This document shows positions 1-6,841 of a stretch of DNA of 64,000 nt, piece after piece. This DNA is from Serratia plymuthica (lineage in GTDB: Bacteria > Pseudomonadota > Gammaproteobacteria > Enterobacterales > Enterobacteriaceae): contig NZ_CP068771.1 of assembly GCF_018336935.1 (NCBI RefSeq), forward strand, positions 4,278,001-4,342,000, written 5' to 3'. The position numbers and the translations under genes are program-made. A model generated the notes under the pieces. The model saw only the letters and a program-made list of their open reading frames with translations, did no database searches and was not told the origin of the DNA. Numbering within the stretch: the first letter of the stretch is position 1; every line of letters begins with the position of its first letter.

Positions 1-1
1 C

Positions 2-2506
2 AACAATACGAAAAACGAAGCCCAGAACAGCCTGATAGCGGCACGCCAAGAAGCCCAGAGCAAGGGGGCGGACGAGGCCAAACAAAAGGCCCAGGTCGAC
101 GCCCACAACCAGGCCGAAACCATGCACGCCGGCAATATGGACATCGCGGCCAAGGGCGGTTATCTCTATGCCCAGGCAATGGAGGAGTCCAGTCACTACG
201 AGAAAACCGAGAAGAAACGCAAATGGTGGGGCAAAAAAACCGAGGTCAAGCAAACTCGCCATGACGTGACCAATAAGGTCACTGAGTTTACCGCCGCCGG
301 CAATATCACGCTGATGAGCCGTGACGACAGCACCTACGAGGCCAGCAAGATTGAGGCCGGCAAGAATGCGAGGCTGACCAGTACCCACGGGCAGGTCAAC
401 TTCAGGGCGGTGAAGAACACCAGTTTCGAACAGACCGTCACCAATTCGAAAGGGTTCTTCATCAAGCAGGGAAACAAGGGCTATGAAGACAACAAGTGGG
501 TGCTGCCGAGCATTCATACCGGCAGCGCATTGACGGTTGATGCCGCCAAAGGCGTCAGCGCCGACGTGAAGGTGAAAAACGGCCAGGCACTGCAAAGCGC
601 CATCGATGCGCTGGGCAACACGGCGGGCACCACCTGGGTCAAGGACCTGAACAAACGTAATGACGTGCAGTGGAACACTGTCAAGGACGCCTACGACAGT
701 TGGGACTACAAGAGCCAGCACCTGAACCCGGCGGTGGCGGCAGTGATTGCCATCGCGGCAGCCGCAGTCACGGCGGGCAGTTCGCTAACGGCTCTGGCGG
801 CCAGTAATGTCGCCGGGGCTATCGGCGGCGGTGCCGTCACCAGTGGCGCGGTCACGGCCGGTATGTCATCGTTGGCCTCTCAGGCGGCGGTGGCGCTGGT
901 CGAGAATCAGGGTAACCTGTCAAAAACCTTGAAAGCGCTGGGCAGCAGCGAGAGCGTGAAGGCGACCGCCACCGCGATGGCGATTGGTGGTGCGCTCAAC
1001 GGTTTCGACAGCGCAATGGGCTGGAGCAAGGACGCGGCGGGCAAACCGCTGAACCCGAACAACGTCAAGTTGCCGCAACTGAGCAACGGCGACTGGAGCA
1101 AGGTGGCGCAGCGGGTGGCCGGGCAATCGGTTATTAGCTCGAGTCTCAACACCACCATCAACGGCGGCAGCTTTAAAGACAACCTGACCAACGCGCTGTT
1201 GGCGAATATCGGCGGCCAGGTGCAGGCCGAGGGCGCTAACCTGATAGGGAACAACGGTGACATCCTCAACCTGCCTGGCCGAGCAGTAAGCCATGCGGTG
1301 CTGGCGGGCATCAGTGCCGAAATCGGCAAGGGCAATGCCAAAGGCGCGGCCGCCGGCGCGCTGGCGGCGGAGCTGGCCGGGGTTATCATCAACGATAACC
1401 TGGTAAAAACCGAAGGATGGCAAGAACGTCAGGCACAAATCAGCCGGGTCTCGGGTGCATTCGTCGGTGCCATCGCCACCGGCAAAGCCTCAGGCGCCAA
1501 TAGCGGCGCAAATGCCGGTGAGTTTGTTGAGCGCTTCAATCGCCAGTTGCATCAGGAAGAGCTCAACGCCATCAAGGAACTGGCTAAGGGCGACAAGGAA
1601 AAAGAAGCGCGTTTGATGGCAGCGTCATGCCGAAAAGTAGCTTGCACCACGCAGGAAGCGTTAAACTCAGAGGAGCGCAAACAGTTTGAAGCCCTAATGA
1701 ATAAATATCCGTCAACGCGCGATGAAGATGGGCTCATTGACAATTACTGGGTGCAAAAAGAACGTCAGCGATTCGGCAATTACCCGGCGTTTGCCGGCTA
1801 TGACAGTGAAAAACTGTTTACGTATGATTTGGGCGATCAGATAACCGACGGCCAGCTGTTTGCGCGCAACCAACAGATAGAACAAATCAGCAAGTTGACC
1901 GGTTGGTCGCCGGACTGGGTGAATGCCTCGGTGATGGCAGTCTCTATCGCCAGTACGTTTGCAGGTATGGGTAAAGCGAACGTCGGCAACCAGTACCTGT
2001 CATCCAAACTGGTAGGGCCAACCAGCACCTGGAAAGGGTATCTGGTCAATGAGAAGACCGTTCAGCAGGCTGCTGCATTCAAAAACCAGGTTACAGAACT
2101 GAGGGCCGGTTTGACATCAGCCCCGAAACGCAGTGGTAACGTTGCAGTGGCCAGTATTGATATATCTGGAATGCCAAAGATACTTGCAAGCCATAATCTC
2201 ATAGACGCTGCAGGTAAGGGCTTTGTTGGGATGGGAAAAGAAAATTTCAAATATGAGACTATTCTTACTGATGATGGTAGACATGTAGCAAGAAATATAG
2301 ACTCCGAATATAAAATATTGGATAACTTAGCCGATAGATTAGGTAAAAACTATTCCGCCAAGGGCTCTGTTACTATTTTCACAGAAAAGCCTGCCTGCGA
2401 AAGCTGTTTAGGCGTTGTTAAGCAGTTCGAAAGTAGGTATCCAGGGGTGAAAATTGACGTTTTGGACAATAATGGTGTGCGTTTGATTCCAGGAAGAGGT
2501 AAATAA
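2..2506 (+). CDS. CdiA/hemagglutinin-type exoprotein, C-terminal part with deaminase toxin domain (5' end outside window)
   Basis: The reading frame is open to the left edge, so this is the C-terminal ~835 residues of a much larger two-partner-secretion exoprotein. The first ~250 residues have hemagglutinin-repeat character. They are followed by an Ala/Gly-rich DUF637-like segment (about 730-1540) and a variable tail. The last ~120 residues (from about 2140) are AT-rich and resemble the BURPS668_1122-type toxin deaminase family: a DSEYK segment at 2300 supplies the likely catalytic Glu, and a PACESC motif (Cys codons from 2396) the zinc ligands. By family knowledge such tips enter neighbouring cells and deaminate nucleic acid or nucleotides. 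An immunity gene follows 2 bp after the stop, as in CDI loci. The classical VENN motif is not seen; a VERFNRQLH segment occupies a similar place. Substrate is unknown. Confidence 0.85.
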   Translation, partial: NNTKNEAQNSLIAARQEAQSKGADEAKQKAQVDAHNQAETMHAGNMDIAAKGGYLYAQAMEESSHYEKTEKKRKWWGKKTEVKQTRHDVTNKVTEFTAAGNITLMSRDDSTYEASKIEAGKNARLTSTHGQVNFRAVKNTSFEQTVTNSKGFFIKQGNKGYEDNKWVLPSIHTGSALTVDAAKGVSADVKVKNGQALQSAIDALGNTAGTTWVKDLNKRNDVQWNTVKDAYDSWDYKSQHLNPAVAAVIAIAAAAVTAGSSLTALAASNVAGAIGGGAVTSGAVTAGMSSLASQAAVALVENQGNLSKTLKALGSSESVKATATAMAIGGALNGFDSAMGWSKDAAGKPLNPNNVKLPQLSNGDWSKVAQRVAGQSVISSSLNTTINGGSFKDNLTNALLANIGGQVQAEGANLIGNNGDILNLPGRAVSHAVLAGISAEIGKGNAKGAAAGALAAELAGVIINDNLVKTEGWQERQAQISRVSGAFVGAIATGKASGANSGANAGEFVERFNRQLHQEELNAIKELAKGDKEKEARLMAASCRKVACTTQEALNSEERKQFEALMNKYPSTRDEDGLIDNYWVQKERQRFGNYPAFAGYDSEKLFTYDLGDQITDGQLFARNQQIEQISKLTGWSPDWVNASVMAVSIASTFAGMGKANVGNQYLSSKLVGPTSTWKGYLVNEKTVQQAAAFKNQVTELRAGLTSAPKRSGNVAVASIDISGMPKILASHNLIDAAGKGFVGMGKENFKYETILTDDGRHVARNIDSEYKILDNLADRLGKNYSAKGSVTIFTEKPACESCLGVVKQFESRYPGVKIDVLDNNGVRLIPGRGK

Positions 2507-2508
2507 CA

Positions 2509-2883
2509 ATGAATGTGATGAGTTATGATGAAATAAGGAGTAGCTTTGCCTATTCAAGTTACGCTTATTGCAGAAATATACTTAACCTACTGAAACGTGA
2601 TGATAATCATTCGGTTGTTGCTACATCTGATCAGGCGTTTGCGTATGAGTCATTAGAAGGTTCGTTTGAAGAACCAATAGAATGCCTCATGCTTGAGCTA
2701 GTGACGCTTATCTTTATGGCTGGTAGATGTAGTGATAAAACAGTAAAGTTCCACACAGATATCATATTAAAAATTTTATCCGAAAATGATTTATTCGAAA
2801 TGCTTAAGGATGTAACTGAAGATGACAAAAAAGAAATTTTAAACGATCTTCGATTGCTTGGCTTGATCGATAAGCCTGAATAA
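2509..2883 (+). CDS. Predicted immunity protein for the deaminase toxin
   Basis: A 124-residue, acidic, AT-rich gene starts 2 bp after the toxin stop, so the two are almost certainly co-transcribed and translationally coupled. The sequence looks mostly helical and has no signal peptide. It is homologous along its length to the protein at 3261-3644: both begin with a (S/N)Y(D/N)EIRS segment, share PIE-LM and TLI-AG in the middle, and end in LLGL-KPE. Position and size fit a cytoplasmic immunity protein that neutralises incoming toxin; the Imm2 family, paired with this deaminase type, is possible but could not be checked. Confidence 0.75.
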   Translation: MNVMSYDEIRSSFAYSSYAYCRNILNLLKRDDNHSVVATSDQAFAYESLEGSFEEPIECLMLELVTLIFMAGRCSDKTVKFHTDIILKILSENDLFEMLKDVTEDDKKEILNDLRLLGLIDKPE

Positions 2884-2970
2884 AAGAATGCTCGTGTGGA
2901 TTTATGTGTTTTGTCTATCGTCTGGATCCATGACAGCGGCTATGAAGATGGGATCTGACCCGCACACAGA

Positions 2971-2994
2971 AACGGCTCTTCGGAGCCGTTTTCT
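2971..2994 (+). terminator. Terminator after the first toxin-immunity pair
   Basis: A perfect 8-bp stem (AACGGCTC/GAGCCGTT) with a TTCG tetraloop is followed by TTCT. The same 20-bp hairpin recurs at 3758-3777 behind the second immunity gene, so the terminator belongs to the duplicated module. Confidence 0.75.
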
Positions 2995-2997
2995 CTT

Positions 2998-3264
2998 GAC
3001 AATTTAAAATACAGTGAGCTCCCTAATAAGGCAGGGGAACTGATAGCACGCAATACCGATTCCGAATATAAAATACTCGATAATCTTGCTGATAAACTAG
3101 GTAAAAACGTCGCTGCAAAAGGCTCTGTAACTATCTTTACAGAACGTCCTGCTTGTGAGAGTTGCCTCGGTGTGATTGAACAATTTCAGCATAAATACCC
3201 CGGGATTAAAGTGGATGTTCTGGATAACAACGGTATTGTGTTAAGGCCAGGAGCAAAAAAATGA
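2998..3264 (+). pseudogene. Orphan toxin-deaminase C-terminus (start-less CdiA-CT remnant)
   Basis: The frame ending in TGA at 3262-3264 encodes about 88 residues homologous to the end of the upstream toxin. DSEYK recurs at 3058, followed by a TERPACESC motif and a VDVLDNNG stretch. There is no ATG in the frame; the preceding in-frame stop is at 2956-2958, and homology starts 3 bp after the terminator tail at a DNLKY segment matching ENFKY of the full toxin. It therefore keeps the whole catalytic core but not the part joining it to a CdiA stick. Its stop overlaps the ATG of the next immunity gene (ATGA). This is the layout of an orphan CdiA-CT that can be recombined onto the end of cdiA. Confidence 0.8.
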
Positions 3265-3644
3265 ACGAAGAAAGAATGAATTACAATGAGATAAGATCAG
3301 GTTTTATGAGTTGTTTTTATGTTTATCGAAGGGATAACATTAAGGATAGTCAAAACAGCAAAGAACCTATAGCTATAAAACAATCAACAGAAGTGGGATA
3401 TGCCTACTATCAATGGGAGGATGCTTACGACCTTCCTATTGAAATGCTTATGCGGGATGTATTTACGCTTATTATGCTGGCTGGATGTACTCCAGGAATA
3501 GTTGAGCAAAATCTCCGCAAGAGGGTCTATGAGATTCTTTCTAAATATCCTTTAGACAAGCTACTATTAGATGTTAGCGATGATGAAAAAAGTGACTTAC
3601 TTTATGATATGGAGTTGCTTGGATTGCTTGAGAAGCCTGAGTAA
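3261..3644 (+). CDS. Second predicted immunity protein, paired with the orphan toxin
   Basis: A 127-residue protein whose ATG overlaps the stop of the orphan toxin tail. It is a clear but distant homologue of the immunity protein at 2509-2883, with a similar start (NYNEIRSGF), shared PIEMLM and TLIMLAG, and a matching end (LLGLLEKPE). Divergence between the two suggests different toxin specificity. The gene is intact, which suggests selection to keep immunity against siblings that still carry the older toxin. No signal peptide or membrane segment is visible. An alternative start is the second ATG at 3276. Confidence 0.72.
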   Translation: MNEERMNYNEIRSGFMSCFYVYRRDNIKDSQNSKEPIAIKQSTEVGYAYYQWEDAYDLPIEMLMRDVFTLIMLAGCTPGIVEQNLRKRVYEILSKYPLDKLLLDVSDDEKSDLLYDMELLGLLEKPE

Positions 3645-3757
3645 CCTTCCCGCTCCCAACAGTTTGAGATTAAGCACGTTTTTTGCGCATGTAGGTGCAG
3701 CTAAGGTAACAAAGTAGCACTGCAGGCTAGGATTGTCAGAGATCCAATGCCCTTACG

Positions 3758-3781
3758 AACGGCTCTTCGGAGCCGTTTTTT
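3758..3781 (+). terminator. Terminator after the orphan toxin-immunity pair
   Basis: The same 20-bp hairpin as at 2971-2990, here followed by six T, so it is a better intrinsic terminator than the first copy. It lies 114 bp after the second immunity gene and marks the right end of the duplicated module. Confidence 0.85.
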
Positions 3782-3800
3782 GCTTGATTTTGTATTCCAC

Positions 3801-3990
3801 ATAAATGGCGACCTGTCAGCACGCTGCATGACCGTTTTGGAGTCGCTGGCGCCAGCGATCACAATCTACAGTATCGACGAGGCGTTTTTGCACGTTGCCG
3901 GCAGCGAACAGCTGATGAACGCCATTAATGGCATAAATCACTCTGGGCTTGGCAATGTTTGGTTTGCTGGCCAAGGGATAAATGAATCGC
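3801..3990 (+). pseudogene. umuC remnant with large internal deletion
   Basis: The frame encodes a segment recognisable as the middle of the N-terminal catalytic part of UmuC (GDLSARCMTVLESL, then IYSIDEAF with the polymerase acidic residues). It is joined directly to a segment resembling the extreme C-terminus of UmuC (GSEQLM, then WFAGQGI). Roughly 250 residues of the normal ~420 are missing at the join near 3898, and the N-terminus is absent. The fragment runs into the IS3-family element at about 3982. It cannot make a working translesion polymerase subunit. It probably came from a plasmid- or island-borne umuDC copy. Confidence 0.8.
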
Positions 3991-4000
3991 CACGGATAAT

Positions 4001-4813
4001 CTAGACACCTCCGAGCCGTTGATAATACTGGTTTTCATATTCTGTCGGTGACATCTGATCGCTAGAACCATGCCGACGCTTACTGTTATAAAACATTTCG
4101 ATGTAATCAAAAATATCGCTGCGGGCTTCTTCCCGCGTTCCGTAGATCTTTTTCTTTATCCGTTCGCGTTTCAACAAATGGAAAAAGCTTTCTGCAACCG
4201 CATTATCGTGGCAGTTACCGCGACGGCTCATGCTACCCTCAAGGCCGTGTGATTTCAGGAACGACTGCCACTCATGGCTTGTGTACTGACTGCCCTGATC
4301 CGAATGAACCAGCACCTGTTTTTGGGGATTACGCCGCCATACAGCCATCAGCAGTGCGTTCAGGACAATGTCCTTTGTCATCCGGGATTGCATGGACCAG
4401 CCGATAATTTTGCGTGAGAACAGATCAACAACCACGGCCAGATACAGCCAGCCTTCGTGGGTCCTGATATAGGTTATGTCCGTTACCCAACGCTCATCCG
4501 GAGCATCCGGATTGAACTGTCGCTGGAGCCTGTTGGGCGACACGATACTTGCCTCGCCTTTACGTGCCCGCGGGCTCCGGTATCCGACCTGAGCCTTTAT
4601 CCCGACACGTTTCATCAGTCTCCAGACTCTGTTGACTCCGCACTGTTGCCCGCTGTCCCGCAGATCCAGATGGATCTTGCGATAACCATAGACGCATCCC
4701 GATTCCAGCCAGAACTGTTTAATCTGTCCTGTCAGTCTCAGGTCTGCCTGCTGGCGTTGTGAATGCGGCTGCTGAAGCCAGGCGTAAAAGCCACTGGGAT
4801 GAACATCCAGCAC
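4001..4813 (-). CDS. IS3-family transposase OrfB (DDE catalytic part)
   Basis: A 270-residue integrase-core transposase with an intact DDE triad: Asp in WVTDITY, Asp in VHSDQGSQY and Glu in NAVAESFF, with the usual short D-E spacing. The open frame continues upstream of the ATG to about 4867 with typical OrfB N-terminal sequence. As in the family it would normally be made as an OrfAB fusion by programmed -1 frameshifting near the run of A/T at 4907-4917. The protein itself looks undamaged, but fusion needs a working orfA, which is broken here. Confidence 0.85.
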   Translation of the reverse strand: MLDVHPSGFYAWLQQPHSQRQQADLRLTGQIKQFWLESGCVYGYRKIHLDLRDSGQQCGVNRVWRLMKRVGIKAQVGYRSPRARKGEASIVSPNRLQRQFNPDAPDERWVTDITYIRTHEGWLYLAVVVDLFSRKIIGWSMQSRMTKDIVLNALLMAVWRRNPQKQVLVHSDQGSQYTSHEWQSFLKSHGLEGSMSRRGNCHDNAVAESFFHLLKRERIKKKIYGTREEARSDIFDYIEMFYNSKRRHGSSDQMSPTEYENQYYQRLGGV

Positions 4814-4869
4814 CCGACAGAGCAGGCGAACAGGCCAGCAACGGGTGTTGTCACGGATAAAGGCGTACC

Positions 4870-5147
4870 TCAGTCGGACAGCTTTGCAAAGTACGCCGCG
4901 GCTTTTTTTAATATGTTCCGTTCGTCGGTAACCCGCTTCAGCTCTTTCTGGAGACGGCGGATCTCGGCCTGAGCATCTGACTGTTCTTTATGAGTGGAAG
5001 AATCCGGACCGTACTTCTTTATCCAGGCGTAAAGACTGTGGTGGTGATATCGAGACGTGTTGCAATGCTGGAAACAGAATAACCACGATCAACAACCTGT
5101 TTGACTGCTTCAATTTTAAACTCTTCGGGATAACGCTTACCGCTCAT
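4870..5147 (-). pseudogene. IS3-family orfA, frameshifted
   Basis: The start (MSGKRYPEEF) and helix-turn-helix region are intact for about 38 codons. The frame then breaks near 5040: reading stops at a TAA at 5019-5021, while a one-base insertion restores the conserved HSLYAWIKKYGP block and the leucine-zipper-like region up to the normal stop at 4870-4872. One base is therefore missing from the run read as ACCACC(C)AC. A sequencing error cannot be excluded from one sequence. Confidence 0.8.
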
Positions 5148-5176
5148 GGGTACCTCTCTTTCCAATTTGGTTCTGG

Positions 5177-5743
5177 ATGACGGTATTAGATACATTTCGA
5201 TATACCGGCATGCGTAACAATCAGATGATCCACATCAGACTGAGAGATGTGAACCTTGAGCAAGGCTGGATCGAGCTTCGGCTCGAAGGCAGTAAAACAC
5301 ATAGAGAGTGGAAGGTAACGCTGGTTCGTCAATTAAGAGAACGAATAAAACTGCTTATTATGCGTGCTACAGAGCGAGGTGCTGGACAGCATGACCTGCT
5401 TTTTGACGTCAAACGGTTCACCAACCCACGGCATACTCATCACATCTATGACGAAAAAAATGTTCTGCAGTCCTTTCGTAGCTTTTATCGTCGGTTGTCG
5501 AGGGATAGTGGCTTTGATATTTCCTCACACCGTTTCCGCCACACGCTAGCCACGGAGCTGATGAAATCTCCGGACAGAAATCTAAAACTAGTTAAGGATC
5601 TGCTGGGTCACCGTAACGTCAGTACAACAATGGAGTATATCGAATTGGATATGGAAGTAGCGGGGAAAGCACTTGAACAGGAGCTTGTTTTACATACGGA
5701 TATCACTGCGACGAGAAGCTTACAAAGCTTGACGCAGGCATGA
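5177..5743 (+). pseudogene. Tyrosine recombinase (integrase), N-terminally truncated
   Basis: 188 residues of a XerC-like site-specific recombinase. All active-site residues are present: Arg in YTGMRNNQ (box I), His and Arg in SSHRFRHTLA, His in LLGHRNVSTT and the nucleophile Tyr in MEYIEL. The core-binding N-terminal domain is missing, because sequence left of about 5166 belongs to the IS element and no N-terminal part is found beyond it. An IS-adjacent deletion explains this. It lies 190 bp from an att-like repeat of tRNA-Phe, so it is probably what remains of the integrase that inserted the island there. Confidence 0.8.
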
Positions 5744-5848
5744 TTTGCTTTGAATATCACCAGTGATCGAGAAAAGGACGCCTGTGCTTGAACACTGGCA
5801 TCCTTCTTAAGGAATTCAACTTACAACGTCGTAGTGGTAAAGGGTTGC

Positions 5849-5915
5849 TTAACCACCTATTTAACAAGTCGATTCCGTATTAACCACCCGTTAAAGTTCT
5901 CATCCTTTAACCAGC
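5849..5915 (+). repeat. Three TTAACCA(C/G)C direct repeats, possible integrase arm sites
   Basis: TTAACCACC occurs at 5849-5857 and 5880-5888, and TTAACCAGC at 5907-5915, spaced about 31 and 27 bp in the same orientation. They lie between the integrase remnant and the att-like core at 5936. Spaced short direct repeats beside an att core are typical of arm-type binding sites of tyrosine recombinases. The role is inferred from position only. Confidence 0.4.
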
Positions 5916-5935
5916 GTGCATTGATGCAGAATTAG

Positions 5936-5952
5936 TGGTGCCCGGACTCGGA
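5936..5952 (-). repeat. Attachment-site copy: 17-bp duplicate of the tRNA-Phe 3' end
   Basis: The 17 bases TGGTGCCCGGACTCGGA match exactly the 3' end of tRNA-Phe (6060-6076), in the same orientation and 124 bp away. This is the footprint left by integrases that use a tRNA 3' end as attB. A GGCGCTTGCGCC hairpin follows at 5958-5969. Confidence 0.7.
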
Positions 5953-6024
5953 CAACCGGCGCTTGCGCCGGATTGAACAACGCTTTGGCGTTGGCCCGCA
6001 GGAAGAGTCCATACCCTGAAAAGC

Positions 6025-6048
6025 AAAAAACCCAGCCATAGGCTGGGT
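6025..6048 (-). terminator. Terminator of tRNA-Phe
   Basis: The stem CCCAGCC/GGCTGGG with an ATA loop (6031-6047) is followed, on the minus strand, by six U. It lies 12 bp downstream of the tRNA 3' end. Confidence 0.85.
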
Positions 6049-6059
6049 TCTTCTAAATA

Positions 6060-6135
6060 TGGTGCCCGGACTCGGAATCGAACCAAGGACACGGGGATTT
6101 TCAATCCCCTGCTCTACCGACTGAGCTATCCGGGC
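6060..6135 (-). tRNA. pheV: tRNA-Phe (GAA)
   Basis: 76 nt on the minus strand, with the acceptor stem GCCCGGA/TCCGGGC, encoded CCA, D-loop, anticodon loop TTGAAAA (anticodon GAA) and the TTCGATTC T-loop. It is essentially identical to the enterobacterial tRNA-Phe. Its place beside speC matches pheV of E. coli. It is a known integration hotspot, in keeping with the island remnants on its 3' side. Confidence 0.97.
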
Positions 6136-6478
6136 AACGGGGCGCATTTAACCCTATTGGCCGGATATCGTCAATCGCTTTCTGTCACAAACCCGATCGG
6201 TTGCTCTTTTTTCATTCAATGGGGAGGGGCGCTGCCGGGCGACGGCTTCGGCCTGCGGCAATAGATATGCAGAAAATATGTGTATTTATACTATTTTGAT
6301 TTTACAGGATTTTATTTTTATACGATAAATAACAATGAGTTGCGTTAATGTTGGTGAAGGGGGAGGTAACATGATTGTTACTTGAACCTCATAAAAAAAC
6401 ATGCAATCATTGCGCAAATTTTAGCACTCTTCGTCTCTTAACGGTGTTTGCGCTCATTTAAGTCAGAGGGTTACTGGC

Positions 6479-6595
6479 ATGACTGGTTTTGCTACTCAAG
6501 CGCCATTGCGCACCAGACATCTGTTGATGCCATCACGCCGCCGTTACCTTTCCCGAACGCCATACGCCAAGAACGCCTTGCCGACCATGCGGTAA
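6479..6595 (+). CDS. Candidate 38-residue leader peptide upstream of speC
   Basis: ATG at 6479 is preceded at good distance by CAGAGGG, a convincing ribosome binding site. The peptide is basic and rich in Arg and Pro (MPSRRRYLSRTP in its middle) and ends in Met-Arg-stop. It ends 246 bp before the ornithine decarboxylase start, and a hairpin follows at 6635-6648. The arrangement resembles the ornithine-sensing leader peptide SpeFL ahead of speF in E. coli, but the FFNAR ending of SpeFL is absent. That it is translated is an inference. Confidence 0.35.
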   Translation: MTGFATQAPLRTRHLLMPSRRRYLSRTPYAKNALPTMR

Positions 6596-6634
6596 GGCAT
6601 CTTCTGATGCTCGCTGTTAGGCATTATTAAAAAT

Positions 6635-6654
6635 AGAGCTGCGGCTCTGATTTT
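6635..6654 (+). terminator. Hairpin with T-rich tail in the speC leader
   Basis: AGAGC-TGCG-GCTCT followed by GATTTTA, 39 bp after the candidate leader ORF. The stem is only 5 bp, so it may be a weak or conditional terminator or a pause site rather than a true end. Confidence 0.35.
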
Positions 6655-6841
6655 ACTGATGTTTATTGGATGCTGCCGATACCAGTCCCCGATTACTGCC
6701 TGATGATCTCGCGATCATGAGCCGGTCACGGTTGCGCTTTATGCTGCAACGCTGGACATCACTTTGCCGGGATAACCTTTGTTATCTCATCGCCGTGCCT
6801 CGTGGCACCACCTCATCCTTAACCGTTTGAGAGTTAGCATT

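Larger units (their letters stand above)
3982..5165 (-). mobile_element. IS3-family insertion sequence, right end missing
   Basis: orfA and orfB of an IS3-family element (closest in memory to the IS1222/ISEhe3 group) run leftward. A plausible left terminus begins near TGAATCGCCACGG at 3982. No inverted counterpart is found right of orfA: sequence changes at about 5166 into a truncated integrase, so the right inverted repeat and the element's promoter are lost. With the frameshift in orfA this makes the copy immobile on its own. Confidence 0.8.
6136..6841 (+). other. Long non-coding leader/promoter region of speC
   Basis: About 700 bp between tRNA-Phe and speC. The part from 6260 to 6420 is very AT-rich and is the likely promoter area. 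The part from 6470 to 6840 is GC-rich and would be a long 5' leader holding a small candidate ORF and a hairpin. No protein gene of normal size was recognised. Confidence 0.55.

Noticed and set aside
3747..4004. An 85-codon frame that could be read as a small intact gene
   Set aside because: Its first part runs through the terminator hairpin, its middle is clearly UmuC-derived, and its end runs into the insertion sequence, so it is a remnant.
6448..6630. A 60-codon frame in the speC leader starting with TTG
   Set aside because: No ribosome binding site and no recognisable protein; the overlapping 38-codon frame from 6479 has far better start signals.
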